Positions 1 to 7,717 of a DNA stretch of 37,008 nt are shown here, in pieces (the stretch's first letter is position 1; every line of letters begins with the position of its first letter). The notes below the pieces were generated by a model. It ran no database searches and was not told the origin of the DNA. It saw only the letters and a list, made by a program, of their open reading frames with translations. A program made the translations under genes and the position numbers. The stretch is from Planctomyces sp. (GTDB lineage: Bacteria > Planctomycetota > Planctomycetia > Planctomycetales > Planctomycetaceae), in NCBI GenBank assembly GCA_005778115.1, contig SXKJ01000151.1, positions 1 to 37,008 of the forward strand. Direction: 5' to 3'.

Positions 1-2
1 GG

Positions 3-236
3 CTGCGAGGTCTGACAAAAGTGACGAAGCGCTACCAAGTGCTGGCGTTGTCTCACAACCTGGGCCTGATCCTGCGAAACCTCTGCGGAGCGGCCAAACC
101 GCGAGCGTTTACGCTCGTCTTGAGCCTTGGCACGTTGCGATTGGCCACCCTACGAACCCTGAAACCGGCCATCCATCCTCAACCAGCTTTTCCGAAGTTC
201 AAAATCACATTCTCGCAAACCGCACTCGCGACCTGA
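3..236 (+). pseudogene. Transposase C-terminal fragment (cut by window edge)
   Basis: The frame is open from the window edge and ends at TGA 234-236. The visible part (TKRYQVLALSHNLGLILRNL, then a Gly/Ala/Pro/Arg stretch) resembles the C-terminal end of DDE transposases of the IS1182-like type, where a KRY...HNLG..LR segment follows the last catalytic residue. The catalytic core would lie outside the window, so I cannot tell whether the element is intact. An insertion-sequence end follows about 30 bases downstream, which supports the call. The family assignment is from memory of the motif only. Confidence 0.55.
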
Positions 237-261
237 TCACGCCGCTCGCAAACGACAAACC

Positions 262-290
262 CAGACTTCTTCAACAGGCTGCTAGAACGA
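262..290. mobile_element. Probable insertion sequence end
   Basis: TTCTTCAACAGGCTGCTA at 267-284 resembles the terminal inverted repeat found at the ends of several transposase-bearing elements (the TTCAACAGGCTGCTA type). It lies about 30 bases after the transposase fragment stop, where an IS end is expected. The other end is outside the window, so the inverted partner and target duplication cannot be checked here. Confidence 0.45.
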
Positions 291-400
291 CGCAACTGGC
301 TGGCGTCTCCAAAAGTTGTGACGCCTCGAATTCAGAGCGGTCCTCGGAACTCGTGCGAAATAGATCGGCCGATCCGAGGCCGTGACGATTTGAGCCACGA

Positions 401-447
401 CCGTGCGGGGTTGGTTTTACGTTGCTCAAACAACCTCGCCCGCACGG
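401..447. repeat. Stem-loop downstream of the DUF1559 gene
   Basis: CCGTGCGGG (401-409) pairs with CCCGCACGG (439-447), and the adjoining GTTG/CAAC extends the stem. It lies about 60 bases beyond the stop of the minus-strand DUF1559 gene and could end its transcript, but no T-run follows. The rest of 237-505 shows nothing else that I recognise. Confidence 0.45.
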
Positions 448-505
448 GGCGCGGCTCAGAAACTCACAATCTCAATTGACGCGTCTACAATGCGGCTTCG
501 CCGCT

Positions 506-1519
506 TTAGAACTCACCGATTGGTTCGCGTCCGCCGCGTGTACCAAGCGCTCGCCATGTTGTGACGCTGATGTTGTTACTGATGCCGCGAACAGCACCAT
601 CGACCATCAGCGAATGCACCATTCCCGTGTGATGGCTTCGCGACGTGATAATCGCGGAGGTGCTGACTGTCGTGGAAGTTCCTTCACGCATCCCGGTCAC
701 GTCAATGTCGTAATTCACACCCGCTTGGATGTGTGGTACTACGGTGTTCGGCGTGAAGGTCGTCGTCACGCCGTTATGAATCGCGCGCCCACAGACCCAT
801 TCCGTGTGTCCGTTTTGAGCCGACCACGCGCCGCCCATCGTATAAGTTCCCGAAACAGCCGCCGGAGTTGCCGGGGCGGCAGCCGGCATCGTGGGCATGT
901 CTTGAAACCGTGGCGTGAATGCTTTGACTTCGCAGAACGCCAGCGTCGAACTGGTCCCATCGCGAAAATCACGCAATCCGATCCTGCCATTGGGTGCGAT
1001 CGCGCCAGTCCCAACTTGACCATTTACAGGGTTGAAGATGAGGTACTCGCCCATGTTTGCCGCGTAGCACAGTGGACGATGCTCGGCCACGCCCGACGCA
1101 TTGATTCGTGCCCGGTCATTGTTATCGCTCGGGCACATATAAATCGGAACTCGGACGGTCGCGATCCCGAACGGCGGGAAAGCCGCCGTGTTGACGGCAT
1201 GGTGATACCCAAAGCTGAAGTTGATCTTTTTGTACTCAGCACCGCCGTCAACGTACGGCAAAATAAAGGCCTGAGCCGACCACGGCTGAGTCACACTCGT
1301 TCCCGCCACGCAACCAGACGGAGGAAACATCTTGTGCGTCCCCTCGTAGTTAAGCAGCGCTAAACCAATCTGCTTCATATTGTTTTTGCATTGACTGCGA
1401 CGAGCCGCTTCGCGTGCCTGCTGCACAGCCGGTAACAGCAACGCAATCAAGATCGCGATGATCGCGATGACAACCAGCAACTCAATTAACGTGAAACCTC
1501 GATTTTTCGGACAAGCCAT
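506..1519 (-). CDS. DUF1559 family pilin-like protein (H-X9-DG)
   Basis: This 337-residue protein opens with a type IV pilin/pseudopilin leader: a short basic stretch, then GFTLIELLVVIAIIAILIAL, with the prepilin peptidase cutting after the Gly. The segment LLPAVQQAREAARRSQC follows, as is typical of the large planctomycete DUF1559 family. Near the C terminus HTGMVHSLMVDG fits the H-X9-DG signature. Such proteins are presumed to be exported and assembled or anchored at the envelope; their function is unknown, and planctomycete genomes carry many copies. AGGA lies about 10 bases before the ATG. It is divergent from hemP. Confidence 0.93.
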   Translation of the reverse strand: MACPKNRGFTLIELLVVIAIIAILIALLLPAVQQAREAARRSQCKNNMKQIGLALLNYEGTHKMFPPSGCVAGTSVTQPWSAQAFILPYVDGGAEYKKINFSFGYHHAVNTAAFPPFGIATVRVPIYMCPSDNNDRARINASGVAEHRPLCYAANMGEYLIFNPVNGQVGTGAIAPNGRIGLRDFRDGTSSTLAFCEVKAFTPRFQDMPTMPAAAPATPAAVSGTYTMGGAWSAQNGHTEWVCGRAIHNGVTTTFTPNTVVPHIQAGVNYDIDVTGMREGTSTTVSTSAIITSRSHHTGMVHSLMVDGAVRGISNNISVTTWRALGTRGGREPIGEF

Positions 1520-1654
1520 GATTCACCGTTCCTGAAAAAGTCTGGGAGTGCTTCTGGCTTCGACGACTCACGAACATCGCGAGCGGAACCAAGAAGCAAG
1601 TCGCAGTAGGTGGCTGGCGACCTATTTCGGTGCTGGCTGCCGATCGCGCCGTGC

Positions 1655-1683
1655 TTGCAAGTGAGATTCACTCTCAACACAAT
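1655..1683 (+). promoter_or_regulatory. Fur-box-like operator within a possible hemP promoter
   Basis: TGAGATTCACTCTCA at 1662-1676 is a 5-5-5 inverted repeat. It matches the 7-1-7 Fur operator form TGAGAATnATTCTCA at 12 of 14 specified positions. TTGCAA (1655-1660) and CACAAT (1678-1683) could be -35 and -10 elements with 17-base spacing, so a bound repressor would cover the spacer. The hemP start lies about 120 bases downstream. The promoter assignment is inference; the palindrome is seen directly. The rest of 1520-1795 holds nothing else I recognise. Confidence 0.5.
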
Positions 1684-1795
1684 GTAAACAATACTGGGCG
1701 GCTAGGCTATTTCAATCCTCAGACGCGTCATTTTTGGAAACTTACAGTTCGGGTGCGCAACTTCATTCTCCGGCTGTTCGAGAAAGGCAGTCCCA

Positions 1796-1960
1796 ATGTC
1801 CGACCTGGGTGAGCGTCCCAAGCTTTGTGAAAAGCCGAGCGTCCGAGAGGTCTCTTCGGAGGAGCTACTTCGAGGTCAATCCGAAGTCTTGATCCGTCAT
1901 GGCGAGGAGGTTTACCGACTAAAGTTGACTCGCAATCAGAAGTTGATCCTTCAGAAGTAG
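1796..1960 (+). CDS. hemP: Hemin uptake protein HemP family (54 aa)
   Basis: A short reading frame from ATG 1796 to TAG 1958-1960 encodes 54 residues. The second half, with SEELLRGQSEVLIRHGEEVY followed by RLKLTRNQKLILQK, matches the HemP/HmuP family, whose core is a S..LL.G...v.I.H.g..Y.Lr.T..gKLILtK pattern. Family members are about 50-80 residues and are linked to haem-iron acquisition; in some proteobacteria HmuP is a regulator of haem receptor genes. AAAGG lies about 9 bases before the ATG. No TonB receptor or haem transporter is adjacent, so the gene stands alone, and the Fur-box-like site upstream fits iron control. Confidence 0.82.
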   Translation: MSDLGERPKLCEKPSVREVSSEELLRGQSEVLIRHGEEVYRLKLTRNQKLILQK

Positions 1961-2469
1961 GATTGATGCGCCCGACAGAATTCGCCCTGGTTTATTCTGT
2001 GTTTGGCGAGGTTTGCGAAGCGCACTCGAATTGCGTGAAAAACGGATGACGCCACCAAACACTTAAGTGATCCTTTGGTCCACGGAGAGTCGAGACCGAT
2101 CAAGCTCCTTTCTCTAGCTTAAGGCCGCCGTAGCGGGTTCGGAGCCCGGCTCATTATTCTTGGGCGAATCGTGGCTCCTCCCGAACCATCCTCGCTTGGC
2201 GCGTCCAACGCCACTCGTTTCCAGCGACGGGAGCTTCATGGCTCTTCGATTCGCCGATCGGCAATTCTCATTGGCCTGAGAGAGTTTGAGTGCGACTTTC
2301 CGAACAGGCTCGGACCCGCTTGGGTAGGATTAGACTTCATCCAGATTGCTCCTTTCAGAAATCGCACCGAATCGAATGGCTGAGTCGACAACCCCTGCGG
2401 CTCACACGAATTGCCTGTCCGCAGTCTGCTATCTGGCAATCGTCATTGGGGAGGTTCAGAATTTACCAC
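1961..2469. other. Non-coding gap between hemP and the nuclease gene
   Basis: About 510 bases with no convincing gene. The open frames crossing it lack family resemblance and good ribosome sites. The frame of the downstream nuclease is open back to 2290, but that part reads as noise. No strong hairpin or tRNA was seen. Confidence 0.5.
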
Positions 2470-5358
2470 ATGCCAACGTCGATCACGCGAGAATTCTTGG
2501 GTTGGGAGCAGCCGCTGTTGCCATCAGCAGTCGAGTGGCTTGCTCAGAAATATGCGGCGAAAGACGAGTTCAACCTGGGCGAAGTGATCGTCGTTTTACC
2601 CGGCCGACGTGCGGGGCGGCGGTTGTTGGAACTACTGGTCCTTCGGGCCGAAAGCGAACGACTCCGGCTCACGCCTCCGCAGATTTTGACGCTCGGAGAA
2701 TTGCCAGAGCGGCTCTATCCGCTTCAGAAACCTCTGGCGAGCGACCTGATTCAACAACTGACCTGGGCGAAGGTGCTGCGAGAATCAGACCGTGGTCTAT
2801 TAGAGAGAATCATCCCTCGGCCGCCGGGCGAGGATGACGTGCTCGCGTGGTGGTCGCTGGGAACCTTGCTTTGGAATCAGCATCGCGAACTCGCGGCGGA
2901 CGGCCGTGACTTTGGCGATGTGACCAAGCTAGGTCGCCAACTGACGGGCTTCGCCGAAGCGGCGCGATGGGAGACTTTGCAGAAGGTGCAGAGCACGTAT
3001 CTGCGGAAGCTCGACGAACTGAAACTGTGGGACGTGCAGACCGCTCGGTTGGTGGCGATCAAGCATCGCGAACTCCAAGCGGATCGCGACATCGTGCTAG
3101 TTGGGACGGTCGATCGAAATCAATCCACGCGGCAGATTCTGGATCTCGTTGCGGATCGAGTGATCGCGCTGATCGCCGCGCCGCGCGACCGCGCGGATAC
3201 GTTTGATTCGCAAGGCTGTCTTTTGCCGGCAGCATGGGCCGAGATGACTGTGGACATTCCGGCCGAACGGCTCCGCGTCTGTGATGGCCCGATGGAGCAA
3301 GCCGAGCAAATCGCTCGCGAGCTATCGGTGATGGGCGAGCGATTCCGAGCCGATGAAGTCGTCATCGGTTTGGCTGATGATCGCCTCGGATCGTTCGTCG
3401 AACGGCAACTTGCTGAGTGCGGCGTCGCGACGCGTTGGGTTGAAGGGACGCGTCTGGCGGACTCTGGTCCCTGCCGACTGCTGACCGCGCTGGCGGATTT
3501 TCTGGAACGTGGCCGTTTCGATGATTTCGCGTCGCTCGTGCGGCACCCGGATCTCGATGCCGCGTTGGCCCGGAAGAATCCGATCGACTTGGCGGAGCTT
3601 GACTCGCTCCATCAAACGCATCTGCCGTTGGGGCCGGAGACGCTGTTGGCGATTCTTGAACAACCGAAGGCTCGGCGTCGTCGTTCCTCCAAGGGAGATG
3701 AGCCGGATGAAAACTTACCTCACGAATTGTTGCAAACCTTGCGCAAGGTCTTCGCTCCCTTGCAGAGTTCGTCGCGAGCTTTGAACGAATGGGCAATTCC
3801 GTTGCGAACCTGGCTGGCCGGGATCTACGGTGAGCGAGAAGTTGACGACTCGACACGCGATGGTCGTGTTCTGGTTACGGCGCTCAACAAGTTGAATCAG
3901 GCGATCGGAGAATTGGCGGAGGTTCCGCCGTCGATCGCACCGCTGGTGAGTGCGGCCGACGCAGTGCGTTGCGCCGTCAAGCGCCTCTCCGAAGAGGTCG
4001 TCCCGCCGGAGTCCAAGGCAGATGCCGTCGAACTACTCGGCTGGTTGGAGTTGCCGCTGGACGACACACCGGCCGCGATCGTCACGTCGTTCAACGAGGG
4101 GTTCGTGCCGACGAGTTTGAACTCCGATTTATTCTTGCCGAATGAGCTGCGGCAACGACTGGGGCTGAACGACAACGCTCGGCGATACGCCCGCGATGCC
4201 TATGCGGTGGCGCTGTTGCAACACGCTCGGAGCGAGGTCGTGTGGCTGGTCGGTCGCCGCGACTTGGATGACAACCCGCAGATCCCCAGCCGTTTGTTGT
4301 TCGCGGTCCCGCCGGATCAATTGCCCGATCGAGTATTACTGTTGATGAACCGGGAAGGCGCGGCTCCCGCAGAGCCGTCGGCAGTGACCACGAGTGAGTC
4401 TGCCACAGCGACTCGGCGGGAGCCTAGCCTGTCCGATGCTGCTGGTCTTAGCACCCCGCATCCGACGCTCATCATCGGGTCGCTGGGCCTGACGGAGTTG
4501 CAGCAGCCGACTCAAGCTCTGACGCTGAACGTGACCGAGTTCAAGTCGTATCTCGCGTGTCCTTACCGCTATTTTCTGAAGCATGTTCTGAAGCTGGAAT
4601 CGCTGGATGATCAAGCGGTCGAATTAGACGCGCTGGCGTTTGGCAACGTGCTGCATGACGTGCTGCGGTTATTCGGCGAATCAGATGCTCGTGATTCCGC
4701 CGATGAAGTGCGGCTGCGGCGCTGCCTGTTGGAACGGTTGGGTGAAGTCGCGAGACAGCGATATGGCACACGCCGCCGAGCCGCCGTCAATGTGCAATTG
4801 AAACAGTTGGAAGCGAGACTGGAGGCGTTTGCTAATTGGCAAGCGAAGTGGCGCGGTTCCGGTTGGCGAATCGAACACGTCGAGTGCGCAATCCGCCCTG
4901 AGCCAGGTGGCGAAACGCCGCCGTCGCTGGTCGTGGATGGCATCGAAATCTGGCTGCACGGCCGCTTGGATCGCATCGACTGCCATGAAGATAACGGTCA
5001 GTGCGCGATCTTCGATTACAAGTCCGGGGACAAGGGGCAGAGGCCGGGCGAGAGTCATCGCAAGCGAAACGGCGATTGGATCGACCTGCAACTGCCGTTG
5101 TATCGGCACCTTGCACGACACCTCGCGTTGCCCTCGGAGCCGCTGTTGGGCTACATCAACTTGCCGAAGGACTTGGCGGGAGTCGGTCCTGAGTTCGCCG
5201 AATGGTCTCCCAACGATTTCGCCGAAGCGGACGAAGTCGCGAAGCAGATCTCGCTCGGCATTGCGAATCGCGTGTTCTGGCCCGTGAAGACACTTCCGAC
5301 CGGCGCGTTTCGCGAGTTTGATGACCTGTGCCAGGTAGGAGTCTTTGGTGCGAGTTGA
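2470..5358 (+). CDS. AddB-like PD-(D/E)XK nuclease family protein
   Basis: The 962-residue protein resembles the AddB/RecB-like exonucleases that process DNA double-strand breaks with an AddA helicase. Near the N terminus VIVVLPGRRAGRRLLELL sits where AddB carries its nucleotide-binding loop, but there is no GxGKT Walker A, so this half is probably structural. Towards the C terminus, VTEFKSYLACPYRYFLK and later AIFDYKSGDKG are the typical PD-(D/E)XK (Cas4/AddB) nuclease motifs. Only one Cys of the AddB iron-sulfur set (in CPYRYF) is obvious. I start at ATG 2470 because MPTSITREFL begins the conserved part; GGGGAGG lies rather far upstream (about 15 bases). No addA gene is next to it. A low-complexity linker near residues 630-650 contains an inverted repeat. 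Confidence 0.85.
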   Translation: MPTSITREFLGWEQPLLPSAVEWLAQKYAAKDEFNLGEVIVVLPGRRAGRRLLELLVLRAESERLRLTPPQILTLGELPERLYPLQKPLASDLIQQLTWAKVLRESDRGLLERIIPRPPGEDDVLAWWSLGTLLWNQHRELAADGRDFGDVTKLGRQLTGFAEAARWETLQKVQSTYLRKLDELKLWDVQTARLVAIKHRELQADRDIVLVGTVDRNQSTRQILDLVADRVIALIAAPRDRADTFDSQGCLLPAAWAEMTVDIPAERLRVCDGPMEQAEQIARELSVMGERFRADEVVIGLADDRLGSFVERQLAECGVATRWVEGTRLADSGPCRLLTALADFLERGRFDDFASLVRHPDLDAALARKNPIDLAELDSLHQTHLPLGPETLLAILEQPKARRRRSSKGDEPDENLPHELLQTLRKVFAPLQSSSRALNEWAIPLRTWLAGIYGEREVDDSTRDGRVLVTALNKLNQAIGELAEVPPSIAPLVSAADAVRCAVKRLSEEVVPPESKADAVELLGWLELPLDDTPAAIVTSFNEGFVPTSLNSDLFLPNELRQRLGLNDNARRYARDAYAVALLQHARSEVVWLVGRRDLDDNPQIPSRLLFAVPPDQLPDRVLLLMNREGAAPAEPSAVTTSESATATRREPSLSDAAGLSTPHPTLIIGSLGLTELQQPTQALTLNVTEFKSYLACPYRYFLKHVLKLESLDDQAVELDALAFGNVLHDVLRLFGESDARDSADEVRLRRCLLERLGEVARQRYGTRRRAAVNVQLKQLEARLEAFANWQAKWRGSGWRIEHVECAIRPEPGGETPPSLVVDGIEIWLHGRLDRIDCHEDNGQCAIFDYKSGDKGQRPGESHRKRNGDWIDLQLPLYRHLARHLALPSEPLLGYINLPKDLAGVGPEFAEWSPNDFAEADEVAKQISLGIANRVFWPVKTLPTGAFREFDDLCQVGVFGAS
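4362..4424. repeat. In-frame inverted repeat within the nuclease gene
   Basis: GGCTCCCGC (4362-4370) pairs with GCGGGAGCC (4416-4424), spanning 63 bases or 21 codons. The encoded segment is Ala/Ser/Thr-rich and sits in a linker between the helicase-like and nuclease parts, where an insertion would be tolerated. It may be a palindromic element taken into the gene; the loop pairs only weakly. Confidence 0.4.
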
Positions 5359-7027
5359 TCTCCGACAGTCATCACCGGAACAGTCAGGCGAGCGAGGTGG
5401 CGTTAGCCCCCCGGTGTCCTCGCCGCCAGACCGGGGGGCTGACGCCGCCCCGCTCGCCTGTCTTAGTTGGCACCGACTCGCCAAGTGGCTGTTGATCGCT
5501 GGACTGATGGCGTTCTTGTTCTCACGCACGGCGAGTTGCTTTGTTGATCTCGATCTCTGGCATGAACTCGCCCTCGCACGCGAGGTCATGCAATCGGGAC
5601 ACGTCCCGTGGCAGGATCATTTCGCCTACACGCCGAAGCTCGACATTGTCGTGCATCACGAATGGGGCGTGGGAATGATTGCGTACTGGCTGATGCAATC
5701 GAGCGGTTCGTCCGGAATCCTGCTCGCGAAATTCGCGCTGGTTTTCGGATTGGCGAGCGTCTGCTGGCGCGTCGCGAGGAATCGTGGAGCCAGCGTCTTA
5801 GCCGTCGGGATCGTCTGTGGTTTGGCGGTCGTGCTCGGCGACTACAGCTTCGCGACGATCCGAGCGCAGATGTATTCGTACTTGCTGACAGGCCTGCTGC
5901 TGTGGGGCTTTGATCGCGACCGGGCCGGCGATCGCCGCTGGCTGATCGGATTGCTGCTGCTGTTTCCGTTGTGGGTGAATCTGCACGGTGGCTGCTTGGT
6001 CGGAGCAGGATTGCTCGGAGCCTACTGGTTGGAGCAGCTCATTCGTCGTCAGCCGCATTGGCACTTGTTGGCGGTGGGGATGTCGTTGATTCCGCTGGCT
6101 CTGCTGAATCCGTGGGGCTGGCACTATCACGAATATTTGGTCCGCGCGATCACGATGAAGCGACCAAGCATCGCCGAATGGGCTCCGCTTTGGGCCGAAG
6201 GGGAGTTACATCATTTGATGGCGTTCGGTGTGTCGGTCCTGTTGGCATGGCTGATTTTGCGAGAAGGTCGCTGGCGAAAGTTCCCCGGCATCTTGTTGTT
6301 GATCGCGACAGGGCTAGCCGGAGTGAAGAGCAATCGCTTCCTCGCGTTTTACGCGATCGTCTATGCCTGCTACTTGCCGGGGATGCTCAGCCGGATCGAA
6401 CTTGGCAAAGACCTGCGTCGCTGGTGGTGGAAGTATCAGAAGGGATTCGCCGCCGTTTCCGCGATCGCGACGGTCCTGCTGTTCGCGAAGGGGTTCGCCT
6501 CCGAACCGTGGCGACTGCGCGTGCCGAGTCGCCCCACCGCCGGCGCTGGCGAACACGCCATTTATCCGGTCGGTGCAGTCAATTACCTCGCCGAGCACCA
6601 TTTCCAAGGCAACGTCTTCGTGCCGTATGACTGGGGCTCCTACTTGATGTGGAAGCTCGGCCCCGAAGTGCAAATCTCCTTCGACAGCCGCTATGAGGTC
6701 GCATACCCCGCGTGGCGATTGGAAGAGGACCAAGCCTTCTATGAGGCTCGCAACAAGTTTCTGATGGGCTTCCCAAAGACGGTCGGTGACCAATCGGAGT
6801 TTTCTGTATTTGTTGATCATCGAAATGGTTGGCAGGTGGTTCTCTCGAAATACCCGACCGACATCGTGCTTGCTCCGAATCGGCTGCAAGTCGTCGCTGC
6901 GATGAACTCGGCCGACGGCTGGCGGCGAGTCTACCGCGATTCGCAATTCACGATGTTCGCTCGCGACGGCGTGGACCTGCCGACGTTTGAGTCAGACGCC
7001 GATCCGCCGGATGGCGTGTTTCCGTAA
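5348..7027 (+). CDS. Polytopic membrane protein, GT-C-like
   Basis: A protein of about 559 residues with many hydrophobic helices. After the first helix, DLDLWHELALAREVMQSGHV, PWQDHFAYT and HHEWG follow the D-D-W-H-(L)-x-G-x-(I)-x-x-(T)-G-x-x-P-x-x-D-x-F pattern of predicted GT-C-fold envelope proteins, which may be lipid-linked sugar transferases. The substrate is unknown. The GTG start at 5348 overlaps the end of the nuclease gene by 11 bases and has AGGAG (5337-5341) six bases upstream, so the two are probably translationally coupled. A TTG three bases earlier is less well placed. Codons 13-38 lie in a long GC-rich inverted repeat shared with another site in the window, so the mature N terminus has an inserted segment before the first membrane helix. 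Confidence 0.8.
   Translation: MRVDLRQSSPEQSGERGGVSPPVSSPPDRGADAAPLACLSWHRLAKWLLIAGLMAFLFSRTASCFVDLDLWHELALAREVMQSGHVPWQDHFAYTPKLDIVVHHEWGVGMIAYWLMQSSGSSGILLAKFALVFGLASVCWRVARNRGASVLAVGIVCGLAVVLGDYSFATIRAQMYSYLLTGLLLWGFDRDRAGDRRWLIGLLLLFPLWVNLHGGCLVGAGLLGAYWLEQLIRRQPHWHLLAVGMSLIPLALLNPWGWHYHEYLVRAITMKRPSIAEWAPLWAEGELHHLMAFGVSVLLAWLILREGRWRKFPGILLLIATGLAGVKSNRFLAFYAIVYACYLPGMLSRIELGKDLRRWWWKYQKGFAAVSAIATVLLFAKGFASEPWRLRVPSRPTAGAGEHAIYPVGAVNYLAEHHFQGNVFVPYDWGSYLMWKLGPEVQISFDSRYEVAYPAWRLEEDQAFYEARNKFLMGFPKTVGDQSEFSVFVDHRNGWQVVLSKYPTDIVLAPNRLQVVAAMNSADGWRRVYRDSQFTMFARDGVDLPTFESDADPPDGVFP
5385..5460. repeat. GC-rich palindromic element, copy 1 (inside a gene)
   Basis: The arms start CAGGCGAGCGAGGTGGCGTT and end in GCCGCCCCGCTCGCCTG. 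The inner GCCCCCCGGT pairs with ACCGGGGGGC. A second copy with the same arms but a different loop lies at 24548-24625. This copy is inside the first 40 codons of the GT-C-like gene and is read through in frame. Confidence 0.85.
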
Positions 7028-7033
7028 TCAGCA

Positions 7034-7105
7034 GCCGTACCGCGACCGTCAGGGAGCGGCCCTGGTGATCGTGCCAGTCCGCTGCCTGGCGGTCGCGGTA
7101 CGGAT
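7034..7105. repeat. CCGTACCGCGACC palindrome, copy 1
   Basis: CCGTACCGCGACCG pairs with CGGTCGCGGTACGG, with weaker pairing of the inner AGGGAGCGG and CCGCTGCCT. It begins seven bases after the TAA of the GT-C-like gene. A closer-to-perfect copy lies at 31782-31840. It could act as a transcript end or a 3' stabiliser. Confidence 0.85.
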
Positions 7106-7167
7106 TTGTCGCACTTGCCCTTGGTTAGCCATCGCCGTGACAATCGCCCCGCAAACCGGAGGCAACC

Positions 7168-7665
7168 ATGAGCGACCCTCGTTACCGCGTGCGAGTCACC
7201 AAAGATCATTTGGTCTTCAGCGCGGCCCATTTCATCACCTTCAACGGCAACATCTGCGAGCGTCTGCACGGACACAACTGGCGCATCGCCGCTGAACTCG
7301 CGGGGCCGCTGGATGAGAACCGCTACGTTTTCGACTTCATCGCCCTGCGCGATGCAATGCAGAAGATCGTGAGCGAACTCGATCACCACGTCCTGCTGCC
7401 GACGAAGCATTCTCAGATTCGAATTCAATCCGACGAATTTGAAGTTACCGCCACCTTCGAGGCCCGCCGCTGGATCTTTCCACGCGAAGATTGCGTGTTG
7501 CTCCCCGTTGCGAACACGACCGCCGAGGAAATCGCCGCGTGGATCGCGACTCGGCTGCGAGATGTCGTGAATGCTCAGCCGAACGCGAACATCGAAACCA
7601 TCCAAGTGGAAGTCGAAGAGAACTTTGGACAGTGGGCCATCTGCGAACTCAAAGCTGATGGCTGA
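7168..7665 (+). CDS. 6-pyruvoyl-tetrahydropterin synthase / QueD family enzyme
   Basis: The 165-residue length and motifs fit the PTPS/QueD (6-carboxytetrahydropterin synthase) family, which converts dihydroneopterin triphosphate to a tetrahydropterin. His21 (AAH), His34 and His36 (in CERLHGH) are the zinc ligands. Cys30 has the same C-x3-H-x-H spacing as the catalytic Cys of QueD. LDHH further on supplies the Asp/His pair and EVEEN the pterin-binding Glu. GGAGG lies five bases before the ATG. No queC, queE or queF is nearby, so a role in queuosine is not shown by context; a role in pterin cofactor synthesis near the H4MPT genes is possible but is inference. Confidence 0.85.
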   Translation: MSDPRYRVRVTKDHLVFSAAHFITFNGNICERLHGHNWRIAAELAGPLDENRYVFDFIALRDAMQKIVSELDHHVLLPTKHSQIRIQSDEFEVTATFEARRWIFPREDCVLLPVANTTAEEIAAWIATRLRDVVNAQPNANIETIQVEVEENFGQWAICELKADG

Positions 7666-7717
7666 TGACTGTCGGCTGAAAACTGTTATCCCAAACCTCA
7701 TCATTCGGATTTCGATC

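Noticed and set aside
422-1363. Long plus-strand frame of 313 codons
   Set aside because: It is opposite the DUF1559 gene, which has clear family motifs; its Arg/His-rich composition is typical of a shadow frame.
4681-5589. 302-codon minus-strand frame opposite the nuclease
   Set aside because: The PD-(D/E)XK motifs are on the plus strand; this is a shadow.
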